Assembly: GCA_910588165.1 (NCBI GenBank)
Contig: CAJUOR010000003.1
Span: forward strand, 1-60,078
Source of the DNA: an uncultured Thomasclavelia sp.
GTDB taxonomy: Bacteria; Bacillota_I; Bacilli_A; Erysipelotrichales; Coprobacillaceae
DNA: 60,078 bases
Direction: 5' to 3'
The first letter of the stretch is position 1; each line of letters opens with the position of its first letter. The translations under genes were made by a program, and so were the position numbers. Positions 25,899 to 34,932 of the stretch are shown piece by piece. Below the pieces are notes generated by a model, which worked only from the letters and a program-made list of their open reading frames with translations, searched no databases and had not been told where the DNA came from.

Positions 25899-26738
25899 AT
25901 GACAAGTTTAATTCTCGAAGGAGGCACCTTTCGTCCGATTTTTACAGCCGGTGTTTTAGATGCTCTTTTAGAGGCAAAGATTGAATTGCCTTATATCATA
26001 GGAGTTTCCGCCGGTATTACAAACGGTGTTTCCTATGTTTCAAAACAAAAGGGACGAAATCTTGAAGTGATAATGAAATACCGCCTTGATCCACGTTATA
26101 TGTCAAGACGCAATTTCATCAAAGAACGCAGTTTATTTGGTATTTCATTTATTTATCAAGAAATTCCAAATCATTTAGTTCCCTTTGATTATGCAACATT
26201 TAAAGCCAATCCGGCTAAAGTGCTGATTGGGGTTACCAATGCCAAAACAGGTGAAGCTGAATATTTAGATGCCAAGGAATTAGATGACAAAAATTCCGCA
26301 TTGCAGGCAACTTGCTCAATCCCCGGTTTCTTTCCGCCTTGTCGCTTAAACCAAGAAGTGTATTATGATGGAGGCATAGCCGACCCTATTCCAATTCGCA
26401 AAGCGATTGAAGATGGCAATGAAAAACATCTGATTATTTTAACTCAGCCTATGGAATATAAGAAGGAACCATCTAAAAGTCATGAGATGATGGCTAAGCT
26501 ATTAGAAAAACGCTATCCTTTATTAGCGAAGAAATTACGTGATCGCCCTGATAGATATAATGCTGCTGTTGCCTTATGTCAAAAGCTTAAGAAAGAAGGG
26601 AAAGCTTTAATCATTCAACCTACGCATCCGTTAAATAGTTTTGAAGCTAATCTTGATACGCTCAAGAAAAGCTATCAGGAAGGCTATGATTTCACCAAGC
26701 GCAATATCGAATTGATTCGCCAATTTATCACTGATTAA
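25899..26738 (+). CDS. Patatin-like phospholipase
   Basis: 279 residues. The patatin Ser-Asp dyad is present: GVSAG (nucleophile Ser about residue 41) and YYDGGIADPIP (about residue 160). The N-terminal oxyanion segment reads EGGTFRPIF. It is a cytoplasmic or membrane-associated lipid acyl hydrolase of the YjjU-type bacterial group. The ATG at 25899 follows AGAGGTGA; a TTG at 25896 is possible but less likely. Monocistronic with a terminator. Confidence 0.9.
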   Translation: MTSLILEGGTFRPIFTAGVLDALLEAKIELPYIIGVSAGITNGVSYVSKQKGRNLEVIMKYRLDPRYMSRRNFIKERSLFGISFIYQEIPNHLVPFDYATFKANPAKVLIGVTNAKTGEAEYLDAKELDDKNSALQATCSIPGFFPPCRLNQEVYYDGGIADPIPIRKAIEDGNEKHLIILTQPMEYKKEPSKSHEMMAKLLEKRYPLLAKKLRDRPDRYNAAVALCQKLKKEGKALIIQPTHPLNSFEANLDTLKKSYQEGYDFTKRNIELIRQFITD

Positions 26739-26739
26739 G

Positions 26740-26772
26740 GACTTTTCATTTTTTAATGGGAAGTCTTTTTTC
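26740..26772 (+). terminator. Terminator of the patatin gene
   Basis: GACTTTTCATT (26740-26750) pairs with AATGGGAAGTC (26755-26765), followed by T7. Confidence 0.8.
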
Positions 26773-26813
26773 CTGAATAAAAAAATGTTAAAATAGAAAA
26801 AAGAGGTGATAAT

Positions 26814-27725
26814 GTGGGTCAAGCATGGTTTATCGGGTCTATTGTAGCCGATGTTATTATTCAAGTGGATCACTTACCAAGTCGTGAAGAAGACCTAGCC
26901 GTTTTTAATCAGACCGTCCAATTAGGCGGTTGTGCTTATAATGCTTCCGATTGCTTTTACCACTTTCAAAAACCATATCACTTACTATGTCCTGTCGGAC
27001 AAGGTGTATATGGTGAATTTATCAAAAAGCAATTGACCGAAAAGCAAATTCCAATCTTATTAACTTCCCCCAAAGATAATGGTTGTTGCTACTGTTTTGT
27101 CGAAAAAAACGGTGAGAGAACTTTTTTATCTTATCATGGGGCTGAATATCTCTTTGAAAAGGAATGGTTTAGCCATATCCAGCTTGATTACAATGACGTT
27201 ATCTATGTATCCGGCTTGGAAATTGAAGAGATAACCGGAGATACAATTATCGAATTTCTAAATCGAAGTAAAAATGGACGAATATTCTTTGCCCCGGGAC
27301 CACGTTTAGAAAATATACCAATCAAACGCTGGAAAGCCATCATGGCATTGCACCCCATCATTCATCTAAACGAAAAAGAAGCACTGGCTATCACTAACAC
27401 GAAAAACGAAAAAGAAGCTGCTAAGGCTTTATATAGACAAAGCTTAGCCCCCGTCATTATTACATTAGGGCAATGGGGTTCTTTATGTTACGATGGGGTA
27501 AATCTCATATTGGTTGCCACTAATCCGTCTAACTATGTCGTAGATACGATTGGGGCAGGCGATAATCATGCAGGAATGTGCGTATTAGGATTGACCCAGG
27601 GACTTTCTTGGCGTACAATATTAAATACTGCCAACCGTTATGCTAAAGCGGTACTTAAAGTTCAAGGAGGACAATTGAACAAAGAGGCATTCAAGAAATT
27701 TCAACAGGAGGAAATTATAAGATGA
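26814..27725 (+). CDS. PfkB-family carbohydrate kinase
   Basis: 303 residues starting at GTG behind AAGAGGTGAT. The ribokinase fold motifs are visible: LGGCAYNASDCF near the N-terminus and the catalytic DTIGAGDNHAGMCVLG near residue 243, with the catalytic Asp in GAGD. The phosphate acceptor may be a sugar or nucleoside. It overlaps the next gene by four bases. Confidence 0.88.
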   Translation: MGQAWFIGSIVADVIIQVDHLPSREEDLAVFNQTVQLGGCAYNASDCFYHFQKPYHLLCPVGQGVYGEFIKKQLTEKQIPILLTSPKDNGCCYCFVEKNGERTFLSYHGAEYLFEKEWFSHIQLDYNDVIYVSGLEIEEITGDTIIEFLNRSKNGRIFFAPGPRLENIPIKRWKAIMALHPIIHLNEKEALAITNTKNEKEAAKALYRQSLAPVIITLGQWGSLCYDGVNLILVATNPSNYVVDTIGAGDNHAGMCVLGLTQGLSWRTILNTANRYAKAVLKVQGGQLNKEAFKKFQQEEIIR

Positions 27726-28219
27726 TACATACTCATTTTCAATTAGACAAAAAGAAATATCGCAGTACTTATATGACTGCAATGACCATTTATTATATCC
27801 GTATCTATATGATTAGCTTATTCATCGGTATTCTTGTTATCGGCGGGATTGGTATTTTCACAGGTAATACGACATTCCGTCAATCTGCCTTATCTATGGC
27901 ATTAACATTTATACCAATCATCGTCCTTTGTGTCATTATTGCTTACGGTATGTCTTTGCATGATGTGCGTAAAATAGCTAAGAAACACCCCGAATTGATG
28001 TCAGGTGATATTAAAATGAAGTTTGAAAAAAACTTCTTAGTTATGCAAAAAGACGGCGCAAATAAAAAATATAACTATGAACCTTACCGTTTCTATCGTG
28101 GTTTTGGTAATTCATTTATTTTATATCAACCTCAAGTCAGTGCCAGTTTAGTTGTTCCTAAAAATCAACTTACCAAAGAACAAATTAAGATAATTAAAAA
28201 TTATGTTAAGGGAAAATAA
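27722..28219 (+). CDS. YcxB-like membrane protein
   Basis: The 165-residue protein has two central membrane helices (about residues 30-53 and 62-82) and a C-terminal soluble domain. FEKNFLVMQKDGANKKYNYEPYRFYRGFGNSFILY and the LVVPKNQLTKEQ ending fit YcxB-like proteins of unknown function. Its start overlaps the kinase stop, so they are co-translated. Confidence 0.65.
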   Translation: MIHTHFQLDKKKYRSTYMTAMTIYYIRIYMISLFIGILVIGGIGIFTGNTTFRQSALSMALTFIPIIVLCVIIAYGMSLHDVRKIAKKHPELMSGDIKMKFEKNFLVMQKDGANKKYNYEPYRFYRGFGNSFILYQPQVSASLVVPKNQLTKEQIKIIKNYVKGK

Positions 28220-28267
28220 AAGAATATTGTCGAAATTTGTGGTATAATGAGCCTGAGGTGATGACCA

Positions 28268-29050
28268 ATGGCAAAACGCAGAAGAAAAAGAAGAGTAAAA
28301 AAGCAAGCAAAACAAGTGAGCGTCCTTTTTATTTTCTGTGTTTTTTTGTTTTGTTCCATTCTTTTATTAAGAAGAGCCAAAGATTCTAAAACAATAGATT
28401 TCACTCACTTGCCTCAAACTAGCCAAGGTTTAACCGGCGTCGCTTTAGGGATTGACGTTTCCGAATGGCAACGTGACATTGATTGGGAAGCTGTCAAAGA
28501 TGATGGTTATTCCTTTGCGATTATTCGTTCGAGCTTCGGTATTGATCAAACCCAAGATGAAGCCTTCATCCAAAATGTTGAGGGTGCTAAAGAAGCCGGT
28601 TTAGATGTAGGTGCTTACCATTACAGCCATGCAACCACAGTTGAACAAGCCAAATGGGAAGCCGACTATGTTATCGAACTGCTTGATGACTATCGATGGG
28701 AATACCCTATCTATTATGATATTGAAACGGAGCAACAAAATCATCTTTCTCAAGAAGAATTGACAGAGATAGCCTTAACTTTTTTAAACAAACTAGACGA
28801 AGCCGGTTATGAAGTGGGAATATATGCGGCAGAATCCTGGTTTTATCATCGTTTGGATATGGACGCATTACAAAATTATGAAGTCTGGGTAGCTAGTTAT
28901 ACAGATTTTTTAGATTTTGACAAGCCTTATCAAATGTGGCAATATACGCAAAATGGTAAGGTCGCGGGTATTTCAGGAGATGTAGATATCAATATTGCCT
29001 ATTATGATTATCCACAACAAATTAAAAGTGCTCGAAAAAATAATTATTAA
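28268..29050 (+). CDS. GH25 lysozyme (N-acetylmuramidase), membrane anchored
   Basis: 260 residues. A basic N-terminus and one helix (about 17-35) act as signal anchor. The rest is a GH25 domain: GIDVSEWQRDIDW with the first catalytic Asp, GAYHYSHAT, and YYDIET with the catalytic Asp/Glu pair. It cleaves MurNAc-GlcNAc bonds in peptidoglycan. There is no cell-wall repeat domain, so this is probably a housekeeping wall hydrolase rather than a phage endolysin. A TATAAT box lies at about 28242. Confidence 0.92.
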   Translation: MAKRRRKRRVKKQAKQVSVLFIFCVFLFCSILLLRRAKDSKTIDFTHLPQTSQGLTGVALGIDVSEWQRDIDWEAVKDDGYSFAIIRSSFGIDQTQDEAFIQNVEGAKEAGLDVGAYHYSHATTVEQAKWEADYVIELLDDYRWEYPIYYDIETEQQNHLSQEELTEIALTFLNKLDEAGYEVGIYAAESWFYHRLDMDALQNYEVWVASYTDFLDFDKPYQMWQYTQNGKVAGISGDVDINIAYYDYPQQIKSARKNNY

Positions 29051-29131
29051 AATAAACTCGCCGACATTTATTTAAACCATGTTAATGGGATAGAGCTTAA
29101 AAACGATTAACCCTACATAAAATATAAAATT

Positions 29132-29185
29132 AGCGAAATTTTTTTGCCCATTCTGATACTTGGACAAAGAGATTTTGCTTTTTTT
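29132..29185 (+). terminator. Possible long-loop terminator after the lysozyme gene
   Basis: AGCGAAAT (29132-29139) can pair with ATTTTGCT (29172-29179), with one G-U pair, followed by T7. The loop is long, which makes it uncertain. Confidence 0.35.
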
Positions 29186-29256
29186 GATGATATTGATATC
29201 TAAATTTCAACAGTCTATCTTATCATTATATTACAACCACGAAGGTATTATCTATT

Positions 29257-29281
29257 AAAAAATCCGCATTTAAGCGGATTA
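29257..29281 (-). terminator. Terminator of the LDH-family gene
   Basis: AATCCGC/GCGGATT stem (29261-29267, 29274-29280) with T6 on the minus strand, overlapping the stop codon. Confidence 0.85.
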
Positions 29282-30232
29282 GGCAATACTATTTTGAATT
29301 TCTGATAATTTATCAACACATTCTTGCAAATCCTGTTTGGCTTTGTCATCTAAAGCGACTTCAACAACCTCGGAAACGCCATGTTTAGAAATAATGCAAG
29401 GTAAACTTAGAGCAACGCCTTGAATACCATAAGCGCCATTGACAACAGTCGAAACAGGTAAAATACTCTTTTCATTTAAACGAATACATTTAATTACACG
29501 GGCTACACTCAAAGCAATCCCTGAATTTGTGTAGCCTTTTAACTGAACAATATCAATGCCGACACCTTTGACATCTTCTAATAGCTTTTCTTTATCAATC
29601 GGTCTATCTAAATGAAACACCTCTTGTAACTTATCTAATGGTACCCCACCGACATTTACCAAATTCCAAGCAATAAAAGCACTTCTACCATGCTCACCTA
29701 AGACATATCCGTGAACATTCTTGCTGTCGATACCGCAAAGATGTCCAACCATTTGGCGAAAACGAGCACTGTCTAATAAAGTTCCTGTACCAAAGATTTT
29801 ATCTTTAGGATAATTAACTGCTTTTTGTGCGGCATACACTAAAATATCTAATGGATTAGACACAATCAAAACAATCGCTTCTTTAGTATATTTTGTAATT
29901 TCTTTCATTGTGTTTTCCACAATGGCAACGTTTTGTTTCAATAAAGCCATTCTGTCATCTGCTCCACCCGGTTTAATACTTGGTCCGGCACTAAAAACAA
30001 TGATTTCCGCATTGCGACAATCTTCATAACAACCGACATGAATATTGACATTGGTACTATAAGCAAAAGCGGTCGTATGAATAGCATCTAAAACTTCCCC
30101 TTTAGCTTTATTTTCGTTCATATCAATTACTGCGACTTCGCTGACAACGTTCATACTGATAATTGACGAAAGAATAGCTGAACCAACCATTCCTGCCCCG
30201 ATTAAAACAATTTTTCCTTCTGTTACTGCCAT
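29279..30232 (-). CDS. L-lactate dehydrogenase family L-2-hydroxyacid dehydrogenase
   Basis: The 317-residue protein has the NAD-binding GAGMVGSAI, VSNPLDILVY, the GTLLDSARFR segment with the substrate-binding Arg, and catalytic His in GEHGRSAFIAW. The mobile substrate loop reads AGPSIKPGGADDRMALL. Classical LDH has AGANQKPGETR-like sequence, so the specificity Gln is Ile and the loop is about two residues longer. It may be LDH or reduce other 2-oxoacids. It follows prfB by 23 bases and may be in the secA-prfB transcript. Confidence 0.85.
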   Translation of the reverse strand: MAVTEGKIVLIGAGMVGSAILSSIISMNVVSEVAVIDMNENKAKGEVLDAIHTTAFAYSTNVNIHVGCYEDCRNAEIIVFSAGPSIKPGGADDRMALLKQNVAIVENTMKEITKYTKEAIVLIVSNPLDILVYAAQKAVNYPKDKIFGTGTLLDSARFRQMVGHLCGIDSKNVHGYVLGEHGRSAFIAWNLVNVGGVPLDKLQEVFHLDRPIDKEKLLEDVKGVGIDIVQLKGYTNSGIALSVARVIKCIRLNEKSILPVSTVVNGAYGIQGVALSLPCIISKHGVSEVVEVALDDKAKQDLQECVDKLSEIQNSIA

Positions 30233-30255
30233 AATATATCTCCTTGTTTATCTGT

Positions 30256-31356
30256 TTAATTAACTGTTGATTTTAAATAAGCATAGATGAGCGCATCTAA
30301 ATCTCCGTCCATCACAGCTTGTGGATTTCCCGTTTCGTATCCACTTCTAACATCTTTTACTAAAGCATATGGGTGAAAAACATAAGATCGAATTTGTGAA
30401 CCCCAAGCAATCTCTTTTTGTTCCCCACGGATTTCGTCTAATTTTTCTTGTTGCTGACGCAAAGCTTCAGAATAAAGCTTACTTTTCAACATAATCATCG
30501 CTTGTTCACGGTTTTGAATTTGCGAACGCTGGGACTGACATGAAACCACTATGCCTGTTGGAAGATGGGTTAAACGCACAGCTGAATCTGTCTTGTTGAT
30601 ATGCTGTCCTCCGGCACCACTTGCACGGTAAGTATCAATTCGCAAATCCTCACTTCTGATTTCGATATCAATATCTTCATTAAACTCCGGCATAACATCG
30701 ACCGAAGCAAAAGATGTGTGTCTTCTTTTATTCGCATCAAATGGTGAAATTCTGACTAAGCGATGAACACCTCGCTCAGCTTTTAAATGTCCGTATGCAT
30801 TATAGCCTTTGACCAAAATCGTCACGGATTTAATACCCGCTTCTTCACCATCAAGATAATCTAACACCTCAACTTGATAGCCCTTTTTTTCGGCATAACG
30901 TGTATACATTCTAAACAGCATATTTGCCCAGTCTTGACTTTCTGTTCCCCCGGCTCCGGGGTGAATTTCCAAAATCGCATTTAAACGATCATACGGACCG
31001 GCAAGCAGGGTTTCTTTTTCAAAAGCCTCGTACGCCTGACTAAAGGATAGATAATCTTCATCTAATAATTCTTTAAGGTCACTGTCATCTTCTTCTTTAA
31101 CTAATTCATAGGTTTCCCATAAATTTTCCAAACTATGTTTCAAGTCTTCATATTGATCAACAATTTTTTTCATTGCATTCATTTCATCTAATGTCTTTTT
31201 GGCTTTCTGTGGGTCATTCCAAAAATCTTCTTGCATTGAAACATCTGTCAAACGCAATACTTCTCTTTGTTTATCGGCAATTTTTAATGATGTTTCAAAT
31301 TCTGTAATTTGTAAATGGGCTTTTTCAAGCCCATTTCTAATTTCATATAGTTCCAT
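30256..31356 (-). CDS. prfB: Peptide chain release factor 2
   Basis: The 366-residue protein has the stop-codon tripeptide SPF (VRISPFDAN), and the GGQ motif in ASGAGGQHINKTDSAVR. It releases peptides at UGA and UAA. The frame is continuous from the start, so the programmed +1 frameshift common near codon 25 is absent. Codons 7-15 encode a perfect 10-bp hairpin with a GAAA loop (31313-31336). The ATG overlaps the secA stop (TAATG). Confidence 0.97.
   Translation of the reverse strand: MELYEIRNGLEKAHLQITEFETSLKIADKQREVLRLTDVSMQEDFWNDPQKAKKTLDEMNAMKKIVDQYEDLKHSLENLWETYELVKEEDDSDLKELLDEDYLSFSQAYEAFEKETLLAGPYDRLNAILEIHPGAGGTESQDWANMLFRMYTRYAEKKGYQVEVLDYLDGEEAGIKSVTILVKGYNAYGHLKAERGVHRLVRISPFDANKRRHTSFASVDVMPEFNEDIDIEIRSEDLRIDTYRASGAGGQHINKTDSAVRLTHLPTGIVVSCQSQRSQIQNREQAMIMLKSKLYSEALRQQQEKLDEIRGEQKEIAWGSQIRSYVFHPYALVKDVRSGYETGNPQAVMDGDLDALIYAYLKSTVN
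31313..31336 (-). promoter_or_regulatory. Stable hairpin within the prfB 5' coding region
   Basis: Arms 31327-31336 and 31313-31322 are perfectly complementary over ten bases; on the mRNA the loop is GAAA. It lies 21-44 bases into prfB and could slow translation or stabilise the transcript at the secA-prfB junction. Confidence 0.5.
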
Positions 31357-34007
31357 TAACAGAAATCAACCTCAAGATGACGATGACCCACAATTTCTTC
31401 AACTTCACTATTTAATTCTCTTAAGCCCATGCGACGAATACGGCTGGAAATCTCTGAAGCAATGCTTGAGTTCATCGCCTCAAACATATAAAAGGCTTCA
31501 GCTGTATATTCCTGCAACGGATCTTTTTGGGCATAAGCTCTTAAGTAAATTCCATTACGCAATTTAGACATAGCATCAATGTGATTGATCCAAGTGTAGT
31601 CAATAACACTTAATAAGACATTCTTTTCATATTCTGTGCGTTGTTCTAAAGTCATATCAGCTCTAAAACGACTATGGTATTGATCATAGACAATATCTGT
31701 CAAAGCCCGTACTAATTTATCCGAATCTTCATTGATTACTTCAGGATTTTTAGCTTCTAAATCCACAAACAGCATATAGTTTTTTGCGATGGCATTTAAA
31801 GCACCTTGCACATCAATGACCATATGTTTATTTTCTTCTTTCGTATAGGCACGCACTGTATCCTCAATTGCGTGGGCAAACATTGTCTTAACAATCTCTG
31901 TTAAGTCTGTTTCTGCCATGATTTCATCACGTTGAGCATACATGATTTCACGTTGTTGACGCATGACATCATCGTACTGCAACAATTGCTTACGTGTATC
32001 AAAGTTTTGTCCTTCAACACGCTTTTGAGCACTTTCAATTGATTTAGAAACCGCCTTAGATTCAATTGCTTCTTCATCTAATTTATCGATCATGCCTTTG
32101 TAACGTTCTGAACCAAAGCGTTGCATCAATTCATCTTCAAACGATACATAGAAGCGTGAATATCCCGGATCCCCTTGACGCCCTGAACGACCACGCAACT
32201 GATTATCAATGCGACGTGATTCGTGTCTTTCAGAACCGATAACAGCCAATCCGCCTAGCTTAGCTACGCCATTGCCTAATTTAATATCCGTACCACGACC
32301 GGCCATGTTGGTTGCAATAGTCACAGCTCCACGCACGCCCGCCTTTTTAACAATTTCAGCTTCCAAAGCATGGTTTTTCGCATTCAAAACATTGTGGCGA
32401 ATCCCACGACTTGTCAACATTCTACTTAACAATTCACTTGTTTCCACCGAAATTGTACCAATCAAAATCGGCTGACCGTAGCTATGACGGCGTACAACTT
32501 CTTCACATAGAGCCTTGAATTTTGCCTTTTTATTCGCATAGATAAAATCAGGCGCATCTTCACGAATAACCGGACGATTCGTAGGTATTTCAATAACTCG
32601 CATATTGTAAATTGTTCTGAACTCTTCTTCTTCTGTTTTAGCCGTACCTGTCATGCCGGCTAACTTGTTGAATAGACGGAAGAAATTCTGATAAGTAATT
32701 GTCGCTAAAGTGACTGTTTCTTGCTTAATACGAACCCCTTCTTTAGCTTCAATCGCTTGATGTAAACCATCTGAATATTGACGGCCCGGCATTAAACGTC
32801 CGGTAAACTGATCGACAATTAAAATTTCTGCCTGATCTAAAGATTGGTTAGCTTCGCTTGTCGCTACCACATATTCCACATTCTTAGTCATAATATAATT
32901 AGCACGTAATGCCTGATTGATATGATGAACTAATGGCGTATTTTCTAAGTCGAATAAGTTTTTCAACTTGAATTGTTTTTCAGCCTGACTAATACCGTTT
33001 TCGGTTAAAGTAACGGTCTTGCTTGTAACATCAATTTCGTAATCTTCATCTGCCTTTAAACGCTTGACAAACTGATCGGCTGCAATATATAAAGCTGCGG
33101 TATTTTTTTCACCACCTGAAATAATCAGCGGTGTTCTTGATTCGTCAACTAAAATTGAGTCGACCTCATCGACAATCGCATAATTCAAGGGACGCAAAAC
33201 TTTTTCGTCCATGCGTTTAACCATATTATCTCTTAAATAGTCAAAGCCTAATTCTGAGTTGGTTGTATATGTAATATCGCAATTATGCTGTTCACGTTTT
33301 TGCGGTTTACTTAATTCACGTTTATTTAATCCGACTGTTAAACCTAAAAATTTGAAGACACGTCCGTTATCTACTGCCGCAACACCGGCTAAGTAATCAT
33401 TGACAGTAACAATATGGACACCTTTACCTTCTAAGGCATTCAAATACGCAGGTAAAATAGAGGTTAACGTTTTACCTTCACCTGTTTTCATTTCGGCAAT
33501 ATCACCTTGATGTAAAGCGACAGCCCCCATAATCTGAACTTTAAAGGCGTGTAGTCCTAAAACACGTCTGGCAGCTTCTCTGGCTAAGGCAAAAGCATCA
33601 ACCAAAATATCATCTAAACTAGCACCATTCTCGATTTGTTGTTTAAAAGCTTCTGTACGAAGCGGGAAATCCTCATCTTTAAGTTGACGCATTTCATCTT
33701 CTTTTTCTAAAACAGCTTCAGCCTTTTGTTCAAGAACCTTTAAAACCTTATGATCACGACTGAAAGTTTTCTTAATTTTTGAAAACAGACTTGTCTTAAC
33801 CGGTTTAGCCTCCATCTGATATTCAATCGTTTGCGATAAATCTAATTCATCATCTATATCTTCAAATGTTTCAATTTCTGGATATACTGCTTCTTCTGTC
33901 AACATAACAACCGAAGAATCTTCATTTTCAATTGGGGTTTTATCTAACGTCACTTGTTTCTTTTTCAATTCTTTGCGAATTTCTTGTTTGCGATTTTTTT
34001 TAACCAT
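31356..34007 (-). CDS. secA: Preprotein translocase ATPase SecA
   Basis: The 883-residue protein has all SecA motor motifs: MKTGEGKT (Walker A), VDEVDSILVDESRTPLIISG, TNMAGRGTDIKLG and QLRGRSGRQGD. It drives Sec-dependent export with SecYEG. The N-terminus has about 75 extra acidic/basic residues before the usual start region (VLEQKAEAV), and the C-terminal zinc-binding SEC-C motif is missing. It is followed by prfB, as in Bacillus. GAGAGGAG precedes the start. Confidence 0.97.
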   Translation of the reverse strand: MVKKNRKQEIRKELKKKQVTLDKTPIENEDSSVVMLTEEAVYPEIETFEDIDDELDLSQTIEYQMEAKPVKTSLFSKIKKTFSRDHKVLKVLEQKAEAVLEKEDEMRQLKDEDFPLRTEAFKQQIENGASLDDILVDAFALAREAARRVLGLHAFKVQIMGAVALHQGDIAEMKTGEGKTLTSILPAYLNALEGKGVHIVTVNDYLAGVAAVDNGRVFKFLGLTVGLNKRELSKPQKREQHNCDITYTTNSELGFDYLRDNMVKRMDEKVLRPLNYAIVDEVDSILVDESRTPLIISGGEKNTAALYIAADQFVKRLKADEDYEIDVTSKTVTLTENGISQAEKQFKLKNLFDLENTPLVHHINQALRANYIMTKNVEYVVATSEANQSLDQAEILIVDQFTGRLMPGRQYSDGLHQAIEAKEGVRIKQETVTLATITYQNFFRLFNKLAGMTGTAKTEEEEFRTIYNMRVIEIPTNRPVIREDAPDFIYANKKAKFKALCEEVVRRHSYGQPILIGTISVETSELLSRMLTSRGIRHNVLNAKNHALEAEIVKKAGVRGAVTIATNMAGRGTDIKLGNGVAKLGGLAVIGSERHESRRIDNQLRGRSGRQGDPGYSRFYVSFEDELMQRFGSERYKGMIDKLDEEAIESKAVSKSIESAQKRVEGQNFDTRKQLLQYDDVMRQQREIMYAQRDEIMAETDLTEIVKTMFAHAIEDTVRAYTKEENKHMVIDVQGALNAIAKNYMLFVDLEAKNPEVINEDSDKLVRALTDIVYDQYHSRFRADMTLEQRTEYEKNVLLSVIDYTWINHIDAMSKLRNGIYLRAYAQKDPLQEYTAEAFYMFEAMNSSIASEISSRIRRMGLRELNSEVEEIVGHRHLEVDFC

Positions 34008-34082
34008 GCGTTATACTCCTCTCTAAAATTATACCATTACCCATTGTATCATTTTTTTTCTCTCTTTCAAATGATTTTATGT

Positions 34083-34108
34083 AAAAAAAGCCGACAAACG
34101 CCGACTTT
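34083..34108 (-). terminator. Terminator of the comF operon
   Basis: A nine-pair stem with G-U pairs (34100-34108 with 34087-34095) is followed by T7 on the minus strand and abuts the comFC stop codon. It separates comFC from secA. Confidence 0.8.
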
Positions 34109-34932
34109 TAAAGTTTGACTATATGTTTTGCGTACTTCCCCCTTTCATTCTCATCTAAAGAAAACTTCACCGGTTGTCCTTCACAGACCGTTTTATAGCC
34201 TTGACCGACTATTTGAGAATAATGGAAAAAGATATCCTGCTCTTCATTTTCCGTTTCAATAAAACCATAACCTTTTTCCGCAATAAATTTTTTAACTTTT
34301 CCTTTCATATCTGATAATCCTCTTTTCTTTTGTTTAGTTTTTTTCGCAAGAACCAATATCTCTATTTTTTTAGGGTGATAGGGTAACAATAATCTTCGGC
34401 AAGCTTCTAATGTATGCCCCGAGGTTGTTACATCATCTACCAATAGTATTTTTTTGTGTCTAATATCCGGCGTGCCTTTTAAAGCGATGATATGATAGAT
34501 GGTTTCACGATGCTTAGAAATCGCTTGTTTATAAGGCCGTTTTTTATAAAAGACTTGCAACATCGGTAGATTGAGAGATTTAAAAATCCAGGGAAGTGTC
34601 ATAAATCCTCTTTGTTCATCATCCTTCTTATAACTAGGTGCAAAGACAATGGTATAGTGCCGATATTTTCTTTTTAATACTGCTTGATAACCATCTAAGA
34701 AAACCGGTGCCAAAGCTAAATCACCGACAGCTTTATAAGAGAATAACAAGCTTCTAAAAAAATCATTGTATTCATACAAAACATGACGGTACCTAGATGG
34801 CACCAATTGTCTTTGACAGTTGCCACATAAAAGGCGACCTTTGGTTTTAAATAAAGCATATCCTGTTTTGTCTAGCCATAAAGGTGTGCCACAGACTAAA
34901 CAGCATTCTTCTTTCGCACATAAGCTAGGCAT
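34108..34932 (-). CDS. comFC: ComFC phosphoribosyltransferase-like protein fused to a cold-shock domain
   Basis: 274 residues. Residues 1-207 are ComFC: zinc-finger Cys pairs CLVCG and CGNC, FAPSYKKDDEQRGF, and the PRPP-binding ILLVDDVTTSGHT (about 165). Residues 208-274 are a complete cold-shock domain (MKGKVKKFIAEKGYGFIETE, then DIFFHYSQI) with the RNP1/RNP2 aromatic residues. No stop separates the parts. An internal ATG at codon 208 is preceded by AAGAGGA, so the cold-shock part may also be made alone. ComFC aids DNA uptake in transformation. The start overlaps comFA by 37 bases. Confidence 0.88.
   Translation of the reverse strand: MPSLCAKEECCLVCGTPLWLDKTGYALFKTKGRLLCGNCQRQLVPSRYRHVLYEYNDFFRSLLFSYKAVGDLALAPVFLDGYQAVLKRKYRHYTIVFAPSYKKDDEQRGFMTLPWIFKSLNLPMLQVFYKKRPYKQAISKHRETIYHIIALKGTPDIRHKKILLVDDVTTSGHTLEACRRLLLPYHPKKIEILVLAKKTKQKKRGLSDMKGKVKKFIAEKGYGFIETENEEQDIFFHYSQIVGQGYKTVCEGQPVKFSLDENERGKYAKHIVKL

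Noticed and set aside
28268..29050. GH25 lysozyme as a prophage endolysin
   Set aside because: It has a membrane anchor and no holin or phage genes around it.
34108..34311. Cold-shock domain as a separate gene only
   Set aside because: No stop codon lies between it and comFC; reported as a fusion with a possible internal start.
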